Source: Topomyia yanbarensis
Lineage: Eukaryota > Arthropoda > Insecta > Diptera > Culicidae
Assembly: GCF_030247195.1 (NCBI RefSeq)
Contig: NC_080672.1
Coordinates: 189,766,471-189,830,470, forward strand
Length of the DNA: 64,000 bases
Reading direction: 5' to 3'
The notes under the pieces: generated by a model
What the model was told of the DNA's origin: nothing
The model's input: the letters and a program-made list of their open reading frames with translations, nothing else
Database searches by the model: none
Shown here: one piece after another, positions 10,265 through 21,777 of the stretch
Layout of the letters: each line of letters begins with the position of its first letter
How positions within the stretch are numbered: the stretch's first letter is position 1
Position numbers and translations under genes: made by a program

Positions 10265-11240
10265 AGAAAATTCCAAGCTGAAAGCATTTGATTCCCCAGG
10301 CGCTGATAGCGTTCCCTCGATTTTAAAAAGGGCATCAGAGGACTTCTTGAACCAGGTGAGCTTTCGTTCCTTCACGTACTACTGGAACATCCCCTTCCTG
10401 CTGGATAGCAGCGCACATGTTTTCAGTACACAAAAAAGGAAACAAACCGAACATTGATAATTATCGGGGAATCTCGTACTTAAGTGCCGTATCAAAACTC
10501 AAAACTCGTGCTTAAGTGCCGTATCAAATCAGCTCGAATGCTGATTGTTTTAGATCCTATTTTATTTTCTATACAAACACTACATTGGAGACGACCAACA
10601 CGGTTTAATGCCTAAACCATCGACAACGACCAACCTGCTCTCGTTAACAACATATGGACTCGATGGATTCGCTGATAGATAGCAAATCGATACTATTTAC
10701 ATGGATCTAGTGTGGTCTTCGATAAAAATCAACCATGATATCGCAATAGCGAAGCTGTACAAACTCGGTATTGATGGACAACTCTTGCGATGGTTTCGTT
10801 CCTACCTCGATAGAATGCAACTCCAAATTAGCATTATGGGCTATCTATCTGCACCATTCTTCGCTACATCCGTCATCCCACAAGGAAGTCACCTCGGTCC
10901 AGTAATATTGCTTCTCAACTTTAAAACCGTCAATACCGAATTACAAAGACCGGTGATATGAATTTTTTCTACAATTACGGGATAAAACCGATGCCTAGTT
11001 TCTTCAGAGTGAACTGAAAACCTTTACTACGTGTTGTGACCTAAACAGAATGGTTTTAAACCCGAGTGAATGTTAACTAATGTAACTAATCGTTACATTC
11101 ACGTGGAAACGCCATCCGATTCAGTTTAACTACCATTTATTCGACTCGAGCATTCCATGACACTCTCACGTCAAGGATTTGGAGTCATCATGGATTCAGA
11201 ACTTTCTCCTGTAAACTATGGAGTTTTGCTGAATTTTCCG
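10265..11240 (+). pseudogene. Non-LTR reverse transcriptase remnant (Jockey/CR1 type)
   Basis: Fragments of an RT appear in changing frames: SPGADSVPSIL (RT motif 1-like), DQHGLMPKPSTTTNLL, a palm region at 10701-10961 with AIAKLYKLGIDG, RWFRSYLDRMQLQ and VIPQGSHLGPVIL (usually VPQGS.LGPLLF), then HVKDLESSWIQ near 11170, resembling the 'VKDLGVIMD' motif. The region that should carry the (F/Y)ADD active site is not seen. Many stops. 10117-10264 before it has no feature. An old dead copy. Confidence 0.75.
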
Positions 11241-11862
11241 ATCACCAATAATTACAAATCGCTCCATTTGGAGTAGTTCACCAAGTCTAAAATTGTTAGC
11301 TACTAAATCACTGTTCGTTCTTTTATAAATAAAGGTTTAAGAGCAAACCAAAGACATGACTTAGACCATAGTTTTATTACGCGCCACCCAGTGAATAATG
11401 GAAACCAATCAGAATGTCGCTAATAAAAAAAATCATAGCAATTTTTTACGTTTCTTACGCTAGATGTAAATATTTTGAAATTTAGTACAAGATAGTTAAA
11501 ATTTAATTTGGAGAAAATAAAGCAGGAATTTAAACATACCGTTCAGTATAACGGGAGCTAGTAAAGTTTATCTTACAGAAAGGTAATTAATATAATAAGT
11601 CATCTTGCAGACCGATATTTTTAAACAGAGAGTCCACATATTTTTCATAGAAAAATGTATGGTACCGAAAATACCGATACTGGCTTTTGTTCAGTACCGG
11701 TACTACGGTACCAAAAATGGGTCGATATTCTCGGGATTTTCGGTACCGGTATTACCGGTACCACAACCCTATATACAATTCGCTTAAAACTGAAAGCGAA
11801 GTAAGTTTTTCGAAATTCCGGAAGAGCGCATGTTTCAACTAAAGATGAGGAAACACATTGTC
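11241..11862. other. Non-coding DNA with a GGTACC-rich patch
   Basis: No gene. At about 11660-11765 the words GGTACCG, TACCGGTA and GGTACCA recur in a short space, a local palindromic sequence bias. The rest is AT-rich. Confidence 0.4.
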
Positions 11863-12534
11863 TATTTGTTTATTTATTTGTTTATTTATTTGGAGTAGGG
11901 AAAAGCCTCCTGGAGCTGAAATTCTGGCAACCTTCCAATCTCGCTCTCCAGACGGCATAAAACCTCCTCATCTTTTGTATCAACTGATTACACATTTCCA
12001 AATGTTACATTTCATTGACTAATACTACACAATTAACATTAACAGAGCATAATTTATATCTAAGGACTAGTACTAGAGCTATGACTATCGAGGCAGGGAG
12101 CTTAGAAAGAATCGTTTTACAGCACTACGTGACAGGTGAAAATCGAAAAGATTGGAGCAACGATTGGATAGACGACACATGCTAATGAATGGCTGATTAT
12201 AGCCGTAATTAGTTCTGGCGCGAGAGATTCTTAAAAATGAATAAAATCTAAGAATACGACGATGTATGCCAAAATTCATAAGTTGCAGAAGATCCGAACA
12301 ATGGATTCTTGATTGAAGCAGATCAGCAATGACAACTGCCTTAGCAACGACTCGATGAACAGACAGCAAATCAAGGTCGATAAGTTGACAACGGTGTTGG
12401 TAACACGGTAGGTTTAGCGGGTCCTTCCATGGTAGCATACGAAGGGCAAAGTGAACAAACTTGCGTTGAATAACTTCAATAAGCTGGACATCGATTTGGT
12501 AATGACGTGACCAAACCACTGCTGCATATTTCAA
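11863..12534 (-). mobile_element. 5'-truncated Jockey/CR1-type element, minus strand
   Basis: On the minus strand a C-terminal ORF2 segment (12534 to 12085) is followed by ~220 bp of 3' UTR that ends in a short tail of AAATAAATAAAC-type repeats (11863-11893), a simple-repeat 3' tail typical of some non-LTR clades. The 5' end is truncated at about 12534. No clear target duplication. Confidence 0.7.
12085..12534 (-). pseudogene. ORF2 C-terminal domain of a Jockey/CR1-type element
   Basis: The 149-residue open frame matches the conserved region downstream of RT in Jockey/CR1-type ORF2: YAAVVWSRHY, IEVIQRKFVHFALRMLPW, RCQLIDLDLLSVHR, FDFHLSRSAVK. The frame is uninterrupted but lacks everything upstream, so it is only the tail of a polymerase protein. 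No RNase H follows. Confidence 0.8.
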
Positions 12535-12539
12535 ATCGA

Positions 12540-12900
12540 TTCAAAAAAAAAATCGATTTTTTTGGCTCAGTACAATATTTAGGAAAATTTAGTTTTCCCA
12601 CCACAATTTAGATATTTTATTAACAGAGCATCAACAATAATTCGTTGGTATGTCTATTTTATGGGCCATTTTTTCGCTTTCCCATTGATTTGGTTTGAAT
12701 TTTTCTAGCACTGATGTTGTCCTATGCTGATTTGAGCGATTCTCTGAATCCTGCCACTATCCCATGTAGTATGTGTTATCAAAAACATCGCGAAGCGTCA
12801 AGTTCTAAATGTTCCCAAACGATATATTATCCGAAGAGAGTGATAAGAGTTATAAGAAATGTCTCATCACACTGTTAGGTGGATTAAAAGCGTTTTTCAA
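12540..12900 (-). repeat. Dispersed repeat, 'CTTTTAATCCACCTA' family, copy 1
   Basis: Reverse-complement counterpart of 33097-33470: both have ACGCTTTTAATCCACCTAAC at one end, the phrase ATAGTGGCAGGA(C/T)TCAG in the middle and a CAAAAAAATCGAT-type end. No coding capacity. Shorter relatives of the same start occur at 35622 and 42424. Confidence 0.85.
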
Positions 12901-13695
12901 ATAAAATTTGCATAAAGCACTTTAAAAAAATCACGAACTTAGCTCACTTTTTCGCCACAACTTTGTATATAACCCCTTAATGTTTCTTCAGTGAAATCGC
13001 TGCTGAAGTGCGTTCGGAATAAGCTGCATATGTCGGGCAAAGTAGATGATTGAACGTCATCAAGTATCATGTGAGTTGTCCCGCAACAACTAAGGACATT
13101 CGTAGTGTATACTTTCAGCTTATCAGGCGGAATCCGTTCACCGATGGTATTCCCGGTCGGAAATTATTCCTTAGACGACATCTCAATATATCTCGGCCAA
13201 TTCCTACTAGTGCGCTGTCCAAGTGTCCGTTGCTTCGTGTAACGGAACCGAAAATGCGAGCATAGTTTGATCGTATTCATTCGTATTTCGATGCGAAAAA
13301 ATTGCACATAGCGAATAATCCCGTCCCACAGTGGAACGGAATCAAAAAAGCCGGACATTGATATTTTCGTTGAAACTATTGGTTATGGCACTTTCATGTC
13401 TTCGGAAAGGTTTCTTTATTTTTTAAGTAGTTTAATACAATGCCGAAAAATGTTGGTGTAAGGGGGTATAAGCGAAGATAAAGTGGCAAGTTGTTGCCAA
13501 AATTGATAGTCATGTATGGAAAGTTAGTAGACGAAATGATTTTATGAAACTTTACTTTGTTGAAGTAGCGAAATGGCTATCTGTTGAGTGAAAAAAGTTA
13601 TTGGGTGAAATTGAAGTATATGGGTTTTTATTGTACCTTTTTTATTTGATTTTTTACAGTTTTTCGATGTTTTAGAAAGTTGTAGATGCTTTTAA
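12901..13695. other. AT-rich non-coding DNA
   Basis: Short reading frames at 13050-13360 exist on both strands but resemble nothing I know. No gene supported. Confidence 0.35.
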
Positions 13696-14208
13696 CCCAT
13701 TCATGCCCATGTTATTTGTGGACAACAACACTTTTAAACAGCTATAACTTTTGATTGAGGTAAAATTTGCTAACAAAAACAAGTAAGGTTAATAAATATG
13801 ACTATTGCCTTTTATTTGAGTATTAGTACTTATAAGGGTCAGCTCTAGAACTGAAGTTATTGTAATTAGTCTGATTGGATTCCGATGGAGCAGTGCTGCC
13901 AGGGACAGTTTACCTTGACGACGGAAAATGAATTTTTCATTTATCTTCGTTGTGTTGCAATATTATTGAAGACTAATAAAACTTATCAATTTAGACTGTC
14001 TTTGGCTATATTTTCCACGCAAGTGGACTATTATAAAAATTCTGGAAAAATTGTAATGATCATTGGAAGCTAAAAAATGAGCAGCTTCTAGCACTGCGAG
14101 AGAGACACCTATCTTTATGAATAAAGGTGTTTCGTGTTTCTTGATCCCACCAAGGAAAAATAGTGTTGAAACCCTACATACACTAGAAAAAAGTTGGGCA
14201 TGAAAGGG
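13696..14208. mobile_element. TTAA-flanked MITE (piggyBac-like ends)
   Basis: The 513-bp element has ends CCCATTCATGCCCA and TGGGCATGAAAGGG, an inverted repeat with one mismatch, flanked by TTAA at 13692-13695 and 14209-14212. TTAA duplication and CCC termini are the hallmark of the piggyBac superfamily. No transposase inside, so it is non-autonomous. Confidence 0.85.
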
Positions 14209-14212
14209 TTAA

Positions 14213-14698
14213 AATACACCTTCTTGCAGAATAGACCAACTCGCTATCTCTTCGTTTTCAGGATGCATGATTGGTTTTTTGATTGTTTTGGGCTAATTTT
14301 AAGGGGCTATGGTTTGTAGAGTAGCAGGTAAGTAGCAGCTAAATTTATTTACTTGCTGTTCAGCAATAAAAATGCCCTGTTGATACATATATAAATCATA
14401 GGGCGTCTAAAGGGATCCTTGGAATATTGTGGGGTAAAATATTCTCACGCTTCAATAAATTCTTTGTATTATGAAACATGAAAAAAAACCATTACGCGAA
14501 ATTAATAAGCATTTAAAATATTATAGTCCATTTCATATACTTAAACATTCAAAGTTATTTTTTTGTTTTTAACATACTCATAAATCATCAGTGTCCTGCC
14601 AATTATCTTCTTCACCATTGGATGAACAATATATTCCAAGCAACGAAATACCTCCACGACATTCACAGCTTGTTTGTGACATATCGGAGGTAGCGGTT
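14213..14698. other. Non-coding DNA
   Basis: AT-rich with short frames only. No gene or repeat recognised. Confidence 0.35.
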
Positions 14699-15353
14699 GG
14701 TGTTCTGCTTGAAACCGTTTTTTCGTCGCTGCGGATTCCGGTTTTCGACTTTTCCCGAATCCAGACCTTTTGGCTATCAACAAACGCTTTTTTACGTTGG
14801 TAACAGTTGATATGGATAACCTTTTAAAGATCTAGCTATAGAGACATCATTCTGAACACACACCTACAAAATGAGGTGTGCTCAGCTTTTTTAAATACAC
14901 GCTCAAAAGAGAAGCAAAAAAGGTTTTATTTGACTAAATTTTGACCGTAGCGCTTTTAATGGTACACAAATACTTCATATAAATGTTTCAAACGTTTTCC
15001 ATTCCAATTTTTTTACTTCACACGATCTGTCACTCAAAAGATAGCTTAAACCCGAAGAACTACTCAGTCTTAGACAAACTCTTTCCGAATAGTACATCGA
15101 GAACTGGTGAAAACAATAACCGCATTTATATTATACGCATTACAATGCACTCATATTAGTATAATTGAAATCAATTTTTAGACAAAAGCACAATTCTTCA
15201 AATAACAAAATCGAAAGAATGTCAACAGTTCAATTATTTATCTGTTGGTGCTCTATATTCAAATATCGCAAAAGGATCTATCCCTGTATGTGTTGTGATC
15301 ATAATAAGGATTTAAGTATTTTATTTTGAGAGCTGTCCAACTGGAGCTGTAGA
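14699..15353. repeat. Duplicated locus, empty-site copy
   Basis: 14699-14981 matches 19870-20152, and 14968-15353 matches 38162-38838 apart from small indels and one MITE. The I element that splits the other copy is absent here, as is the MITE at 38470-38724. It therefore shows the uninterrupted sequence (…GGTACAC-AAATACTTCATATA-AATG…) for both insertions. No convincing ORF. Confidence 0.92.
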
Positions 15354-15819
15354 GCTAGGTTCTCGGAAGGGCTCCCCGTCAGAATCACACACTACAATTG
15401 CAGACGAGACAGGCAACCCGAGCAAATGGTCATGGTCCGAGACACCATATGGGACCATATAAAGACCATACTAAGGTCAGCTACAATTAATCAATCCCAT
15501 AATGAACCATAAATGAGAGGCTGAGAGCAAGAGTGGGTTAAAATTTTGCTCAGAGCAAAAGTGAGTTAAAATATTTTGTTAGATCAGAAATGGTATATTC
15601 ATCACAACCTCGGGCAAAAGTGGGTCAAATATTAATTCGCGCAAAAGTGGTTCGACAAAATTTTCAGGGCAAGACTGGTATAGAATATTAATCCATTTTT
15701 GCGCTAAGAAAAGAATCAGATATTTCTTATTCAGACTTGTGGATAATGAAATTTTAGTCAATGTTTCGATGTCTTGGAAATCATGAGATATAGGATCCGT
15801 ATAGGTTAGCAGACATCGG
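15354..15819. other. Repeat-rich spacer
   Basis: At 15418 there is CCCGAGCAAATGG followed by ACCAT/ATGG words, as in the MITE at 4973-5225, probably one end of a diverged relative. At 15520-15690 a diverged short repeat recurs (GCAAAAGTGGGTCAAA-like, about 40 bp apart). No gene. Confidence 0.45.
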
Positions 15820-16260
15820 AAATCGACAAATTCCCCCAATTTTGAAATCCAAGATGGCGACTTCCGGTTATCACAAAATAGTGAAAACCACCATCAATAT
15901 GGGTGTCATTTAAAAGGGGGTGGTCAGCAGACAACGAAAATTGACAATTACTGCCATTTTGAAATCCAAGATGGCGACTTCCGATAACCACAAAATAGTG
16001 AGAACCAGTATCAATATGGGTGTCATTTGAAAATGGGTGGTCAGTGGACACCGAAAATTGACGATTACCGCCATTTTGAAATCCAAGATGGCGACTTCCG
16101 GTCACCACAAAATAGTGAGAACCGCTATCAATGTGGGTGTCATTTAAAAGGGGTGGTCAGCAGACCCCGAAAATTGACAATCACCGCCATTTTGAAATCC
16201 AAGATGGCGACTGTCGGTTACCAAAAATAGTGAGAAACACCATCAATATGGGTGTCATTT
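15820..16260. repeat. ~117-bp satellite, block 1
   Basis: The word GAAATCCAAGATGGCGAC recurs at about 15844, 15961, 16078 and 16194, giving a period of 116-117 bp. Each unit also has GGGTGTCATTTGAAA, GGGTGGTCAGCAGAC and GAAAATTGACGATTACCGCC. Continues in blocks 2 and 3. Confidence 0.95.
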
Positions 16261-16709
16261 GAGCGACCGAAAATAAAAGTCGCAAGGGCAGAACATGCTT
16301 CGTAAAAGCTGTTTCAAATACATTAGAATATAAAAGCCGGATAAAAACTTCAAGCATAAAAAATCGGACTTTCCTTTGTAAGAGTCGGATAAAAAACCTT
16401 CAGCAAAAAAAATCGGAAAAAATATATCTGATTCTTATAAAGTAGTTTTTGTTAACCGACTTTTAATCTTGAACATCAAAATATACGGATGCTCCTACGA
16501 GCGGTTTATTTATTTTTAACCGATTTTTATACTGGAGGTTCATCCTTGCCGAATTGTACGGATGAGAACTTTTTAAGCAATTCTTATGCTGAAGAATTTC
16601 TGTCCGATTTTTATGCTTGAAATTTATTTCCGATTTTTATATTCTAATATGTTTGAAACGGGTTTTGCACAGCATGTTCTATCCATGCGACTTTTATTTT
16701 CGGCCGCTC
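16261..16709. mobile_element. Foldback MITE splitting the satellite (block 1/2)
   Basis: 449 bp, ends GAGCGACCGAAAATAAAAGT and ACTTTTATTTTCGGCCGCTC. The inverted similarity runs on through AGAACATGC, GTTTCAAA and ATTAGAATATAAAA into the centre, so almost the whole element can fold back. The satellite reads …GGTGTCATTT | element | ACTTGAAAG…, so ATTT/ACTT may be the target duplication. No ORF of a transposase. Confidence 0.85.
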
Positions 16710-17159
16710 ACTTGAAAGAGGGTGGTCAGCAGACACCGAAAATTGACGATTACCGCCAATTTGAATTCCTAGATGGCGACTTCCGGTAATTACAAAATAG
16801 TGAGAACCAGTATTAATGTGGGTGTCATTTGAAATGAGATGGCCAGTGGACACCGAAAATTGACGATTACCGCCATTTTTAAATCCAAGATGGCGACTTC
16901 CAATAACCCCAAAATAGTAAGAACCGCTATCAAAATGGGTGTCATTTGCAAGGGTGTGGTCAGTTGATACCGAAAATTGACGATTAGAGGTATTTTGATG
17001 GTGACTTCCGGTTACCACAAAATAGTGAGAACCAGTACCAATATGGGTGTCTTTTAAATGGGGGTGGTCAGCAGCCAACGTTAATTGACGATTACCACCA
17101 TTTTGAAATCCAAGATGGTGATTTCTGGTTACCACAAAATAGTGAAACACCATCAACAT
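16710..17159. repeat. ~117-bp satellite, block 2
   Basis: Nearly four more units of the same satellite, somewhat more diverged, with one shortened unit at about 16978-17000. Confidence 0.93.
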
Positions 17160-17211
17160 CCCGATCAGAAATTCACATCAAATTATATCAAAATAAGATA
17201 TTATATCACGG

Positions 17212-17599
<388 letters not shown>

Positions 17600-18076
17600 G
17601 TTTGATATAAAATATAGCTGGATAGTTGTTAAAATATCAAGTTTTTATACCAAGAAAATGTATCGGTTATATCTTATTATATCTCCGTCTTTTTCAGTAT
17701 AATGTATTTTGGTTGTATCTTGGTTTGATAAAATATTTATATCACACAAACGGATATTTAAGATATTTTATATCTAATTGAGCGCAGTAAATGTATCTGA
17801 AAATATCAGAATTTTATCACAAAGATCAATTTTTTTATTATTTTTAATTAATAAATCAAATATTTTCTTGTGAAAGATAATTCATTATTCTCTTTAGTAC
17901 AAGTGTCTCTCAAAAAATGTGCATTTAATTTCCCTGTGCTACTAATTTTATAATTTTTATTACCGACGCAGCTACTTGTTAGAACTCGCAGTTTGTTCAG
18001 CATATAATTTTAAAATTTGGTCATTTATTTTTCGAAGGCGTTCCTGTTTTTCACTTCACATCCTTCACAGTTTTAA

Positions 18077-18396
18077 GGGACCATGCATAAATGACGTAGC
18101 ATTTTTTGAGTGATTTTTAACATCCCTCTCCCCCATCGTAGCATTTTGTCACAAACCTCTAAATACCCACCTGGTAATTACGTAGCTTGACGGTAACTTC
18201 CCCCCCCCCCCGGACCCCGTAAAAATAAAAAAACGATGTTAGATGAAACGGGTAAGATTGTTGTGATATCAGGTCAACCCCTATTCCCCTTTAAAAAAAA
18301 CTACGTAGCATGACATGACCCCCTGTCGTCACACAACATCACAAAATACAAACCTCCCCTCCCCTATATAATGCTACGTCATTTATGGATGATCCC
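18077..18396. mobile_element. MITE nested in the 1.8-kb element
   Basis: 320 bp with ends GGGACCATGCATAAATGACG and its near complement ending GGATGATCCC. TTTAA is present on both sides (18072-18076, 18397-18401). The internal inverted similarity includes TAGCATT/AATGCTA. The ends resemble a common insect MITE type with a TAAATGACGTAGC motif. No ORF. Confidence 0.82.
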
Positions 18397-18969
18397 TTTA
18401 AATGCATGTTCCTATTCTTTCGTATGTTCTCTCTTTGACTCTTCTTTAGTAGTTTACCTGCACTTGTTACAGGTTTTGCTTCCATTCCTGCTCTTTCAGC
18501 TTGTCATATGCCGAAACCTATCTAATCAAATCTTTAAAACTACTTGCTGCTTCGTGGCACTACATCGGAACATTTTCTCTGTTGTGATCTGTAATCATCG
18601 AATAGCTTTACAAAGCGTACATTATCTTATGTATTTACATTCCAACATATGACAAGACAAGACCACTAGTAATGTGATTTGGAGCCAGTTCTTGGGAGGA
18701 TCCATCTCTGGTGATATCGTATAGCTTTGCCAAACTGTCTTGGAAAGATAATATTTTGTTGTACATACTATGTTTAAAAAGATACGATATGGTTGATATA
18801 AATATGATATATTATTTGATATAATTATTGACAAATCAAAACATGATATAATTTTAATTTAGTCTTAATTCGTTCCAAACGACATATATCAAAATTATAT
18901 TGTTATATGATATAAATATCAAATCAAGAAATAATTTTGATATTTTCTTGATAAGATTTTCTGGTCGGG

Positions 18970-19345
18970 ATGGGTGTCATTTGAAAGGGGGTGGACAGCT
19001 GACACCGAAAATTGACGATTACCGCCATTTTGAAATCCAAGATGGCGACTTCCGGTTACCAAAAAATAGTGCGAACCAGTAACAATATGGGTGTCATTTG
19101 AAGGGGGTGGTCAGCAGCCAATATTCATTGACGATTACTACCATTTTGAAATCCAAGGTGACGACTTCCGGTTACCACAAAATGGTGAGAAACGCCATCA
19201 ATATGGGTGTCATTTGAAAGATGTTGGTCAGCAGACACCAAAAATTGACGATTACCGCCATTTTGAAATCCGAGATGGTTACTTCCGGTTTCCACAAAAT
19301 GGTGAGGGACGTCATCAATGTGGATGTCACTTAAAAGAGGTGGTC
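18970..19345. repeat. ~117-bp satellite, block 3
   Basis: About three further units (GATGGCGACTTCCGG near 19040, diverged copies near 19160 and 19275). Together with blocks 1 and 2 this is an original array of roughly eleven units. Confidence 0.93.
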
Positions 19346-19869
19346 ATTTGAAAGGGGTTTTATATCTTAAGGTTATTTAAATAACTAAATGATACCGTGT
19401 GAATTGTAGTTTTTTCTCTACTTTTAATTGCATTTAGGTACGTTACATTGTACTGGGTTTGTGATACTGATTTATCAAAGTTTTTAACAAATGATTCAAA
19501 GATATCCACAGAAGTTACAGCCACGTCTCCTGTCAAAATATTTTTGTATGTACCTAGTGTGATAAGCCTATATCACTTCTTATGTTTTATTGGCACACGC
19601 GTTCCATATTTCGGATGTACCTCATGCGTTTTTTATCACTAAGTCATCTGACAACATGCTTCTGTAGGTATTTCTAAAGAAAGGATAGACTCAGCTGGGT
19701 TTGCGCCTACTGAACGGTGGGGGTGAGTTGGAAATTTTGGTGGCGGAGAAGATTGAGTTATGTTAGAGCAGTTGCACTTTTGATTTGTTTTCAAAAAGTT
19801 GCGAAGCTAACCCGAAGCGATCCTTGGTAGTCAAGCAAAAAGTAATGCCATCTGACCGAAAGAAAGAAC
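19346..19869. other. Non-coding DNA
   Basis: No gene or repeat recognised between the satellite and the duplicated locus. Confidence 0.35.
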
Positions 19870-20152
19870 TGGTGTTCTGCTTGGAACCGTTTTTTCGTCG
19901 TTTCGGATTCCGGTTTTCGACTTTTCCCGAATCCAGACCTTTTGGCTATCAACAAACGCTTTTTTACGTTGGTAACAGTTGATATGGATAACTTTTAACG
20001 ATCTAGCTATAGAGACATCATTCTGAACACACACCTACAAAATGAGGTGTGCTCAGCTTTTTGAAATACACGCCCAAAAGAGAAGCAAAAAAGGTTTTAT
20101 TCGACCAAATTTTGATCGTAGCGCTCTTAATGGTACACAAATACTTCATATA
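19870..20152. repeat. Duplicated locus, left half (filled copy)
   Basis: Matches 14699-14981. It ends with the 14-bp target duplication AAATACTTCATATA (20139-20152) of the I element. Confidence 0.92.
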
Positions 20153-20440
20153 CAATCGTCTGAGCTCTCGATCGAAGCAGATCGTTTTCTTGTGCTGTGC
20201 ATAGAGTAAATCAATATAAATATATACATTGTGAAGGCCAGTCATTGTTTGAGGCAGGCTTTGTTCGCCGGTGCCTAGGTTGGTGAAGTGAATAGTTCAA
20301 TAACCGGACAAGCCGCTATATAAGCTAAGTATCTTTTTTCTCATTTCCCTTTCCCCCGATCTGTCGCTACTTCTTAGATCCCTTTCCCCTGAATATAAGT
20401 TTCATCTCTCGTTTACACCACGTGCTATCCTCGTGCCTAA
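20153..20440 (+). other. I element 5' UTR
   Basis: 288 bp from the end of the target duplication to the ORF1 ATG. In non-LTR elements this region normally holds an internal promoter; no specific motif is identified here. Confidence 0.6.
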
Positions 20441-21777
20441 ATGGCCGAGGGCGAAGTAACATTGGATGGGAATGATATACCCATGGATTTACCGGATAAA
20501 CCCGAAATTACTCCCTCCCCTGCTTCCCCCAGTCCTCCTCGTATTGAAACATACCCACCCAGTTCAAATGGACCCTGGGTGGTCTATTTCCGGCCCATCA
20601 CGAAATCGCCTAATATTTTAGAGATCTCACGGGAGCTGACTGCTAACTACCCGGCCGTAGCTCAGATAACACGTGTTAGAGGTAATAAGATACGCATATT
20701 AGTGAATGACCTCGAACAGGCAAACCAGATTGCTCGCAGCGAGCGTTTTACAAAGCAATTTAAGGCGTATATACCTTGTTTGGCACCGGGTTTGAAGTGC
20801 GAAGACGTGTTGAAGTATGAAGTTGGTTGCTTTAAGGACTTGAATCACTTGAACATGTGAAGATTCTGGAATGCAAGCAATTGTATTCAGCAAAAACTGA
20901 GAATAATAAGACAACTTATTCATTGTCAGACTCGATTCGGGTGACTTTCTCCGGGTCTTCCCTCCCCAACTATGTCCTCCTGGATAAGGTTCGTCTACAA
21001 GTTCGCCTGTTTGTACCGCGGGTAATGAACTGCAGCAATTGCAAGCAGGTGGGCCACACAGCCACCTATTGTGGCAATAAGAAAAGGTGCGGCAAATGCG
21101 AGGGAGAACATGAGGATGACGCTTGCGGTGGAGAAACTGAAAAGTGTATTTACTGCGGGGGCCTTCCGCATGATCTTAAATCATGCCCCGCCTACAAACA
21201 GCGCGGGGATAAAATTAAGCGCTCCCTTAAGGAACGCTCGAAGCGCTCTTTTGCAGAAATTCTTAAGAATGCTTCGCCATCTGTCCCTTCCGAAAATTTT
21301 GCTCTTTTGGCTGGCGTTGAGCAAGAATCTGACGACCCACAAGAGGGAACATCTTTGGTGAACCCAGGGGAGTCCAGGAAGAGGAGAAATCTAGCTTCCC
21401 CTAGATTGCCTCGTAAGGGTGCCAAGGTGTCGTCCACTCAGTGTGCGCCAACTACAATCAATAAATCCAACGGAAGTGATGCACTGAAGCCGAAGCAATT
21501 TGCTCCAGGACTTGGAAATTTTAATTCTAACAAGGAGTATCCACCACTTCCAGGGACACCAAAAACCCCAAGTGTTCCCGTTTTACAAACAAATACTCAG
21601 TTCAGTAGCGGACTAATGAAATTTTCTGACATAGTGGACTTAATTTTCACAGATTTCAATGTTACTGATCCTCTTAAAAGCATTCTGATACATTTTCTCC
21701 CTATGGTGCAAACATTTTTGAAACAGTGGACTGCTAAATGGCCCCTCCTTGTAGCGATCGTATCCTTCGAAGGCTAA
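20441..21777 (+). pseudogene. I element ORF1 (gag-like, zinc knuckles)
   Basis: Starts MAEGEVTLDGND at the ATG at 20441. The N-terminal part (WVVYFRPITKSPNILEISR, ILVNDLEQANQIA) resembles the RNA-binding domain of I-clade ORF1. A one-base deletion near 20852 (…DLNHL|…VKILECKQ) shifts the frame; the rest is open from 20857 to 21777. It has three zinc-binding clusters: CSNCKQVGHTATYC, CGKCEGEHEDDAC and CIYCGGLPHDLKSC. The basic stretch RSLKERSKRSFAEILK follows. The product would coat the element RNA and chaperone nucleic acids. About 445 residues if the frame were whole. Confidence 0.85.

Noticed and set aside
13050..13360. Overlapping short frames on both strands, protein-like in places
   Set aside because: No family recognised, frames are short, and the region is flanked by repeats.
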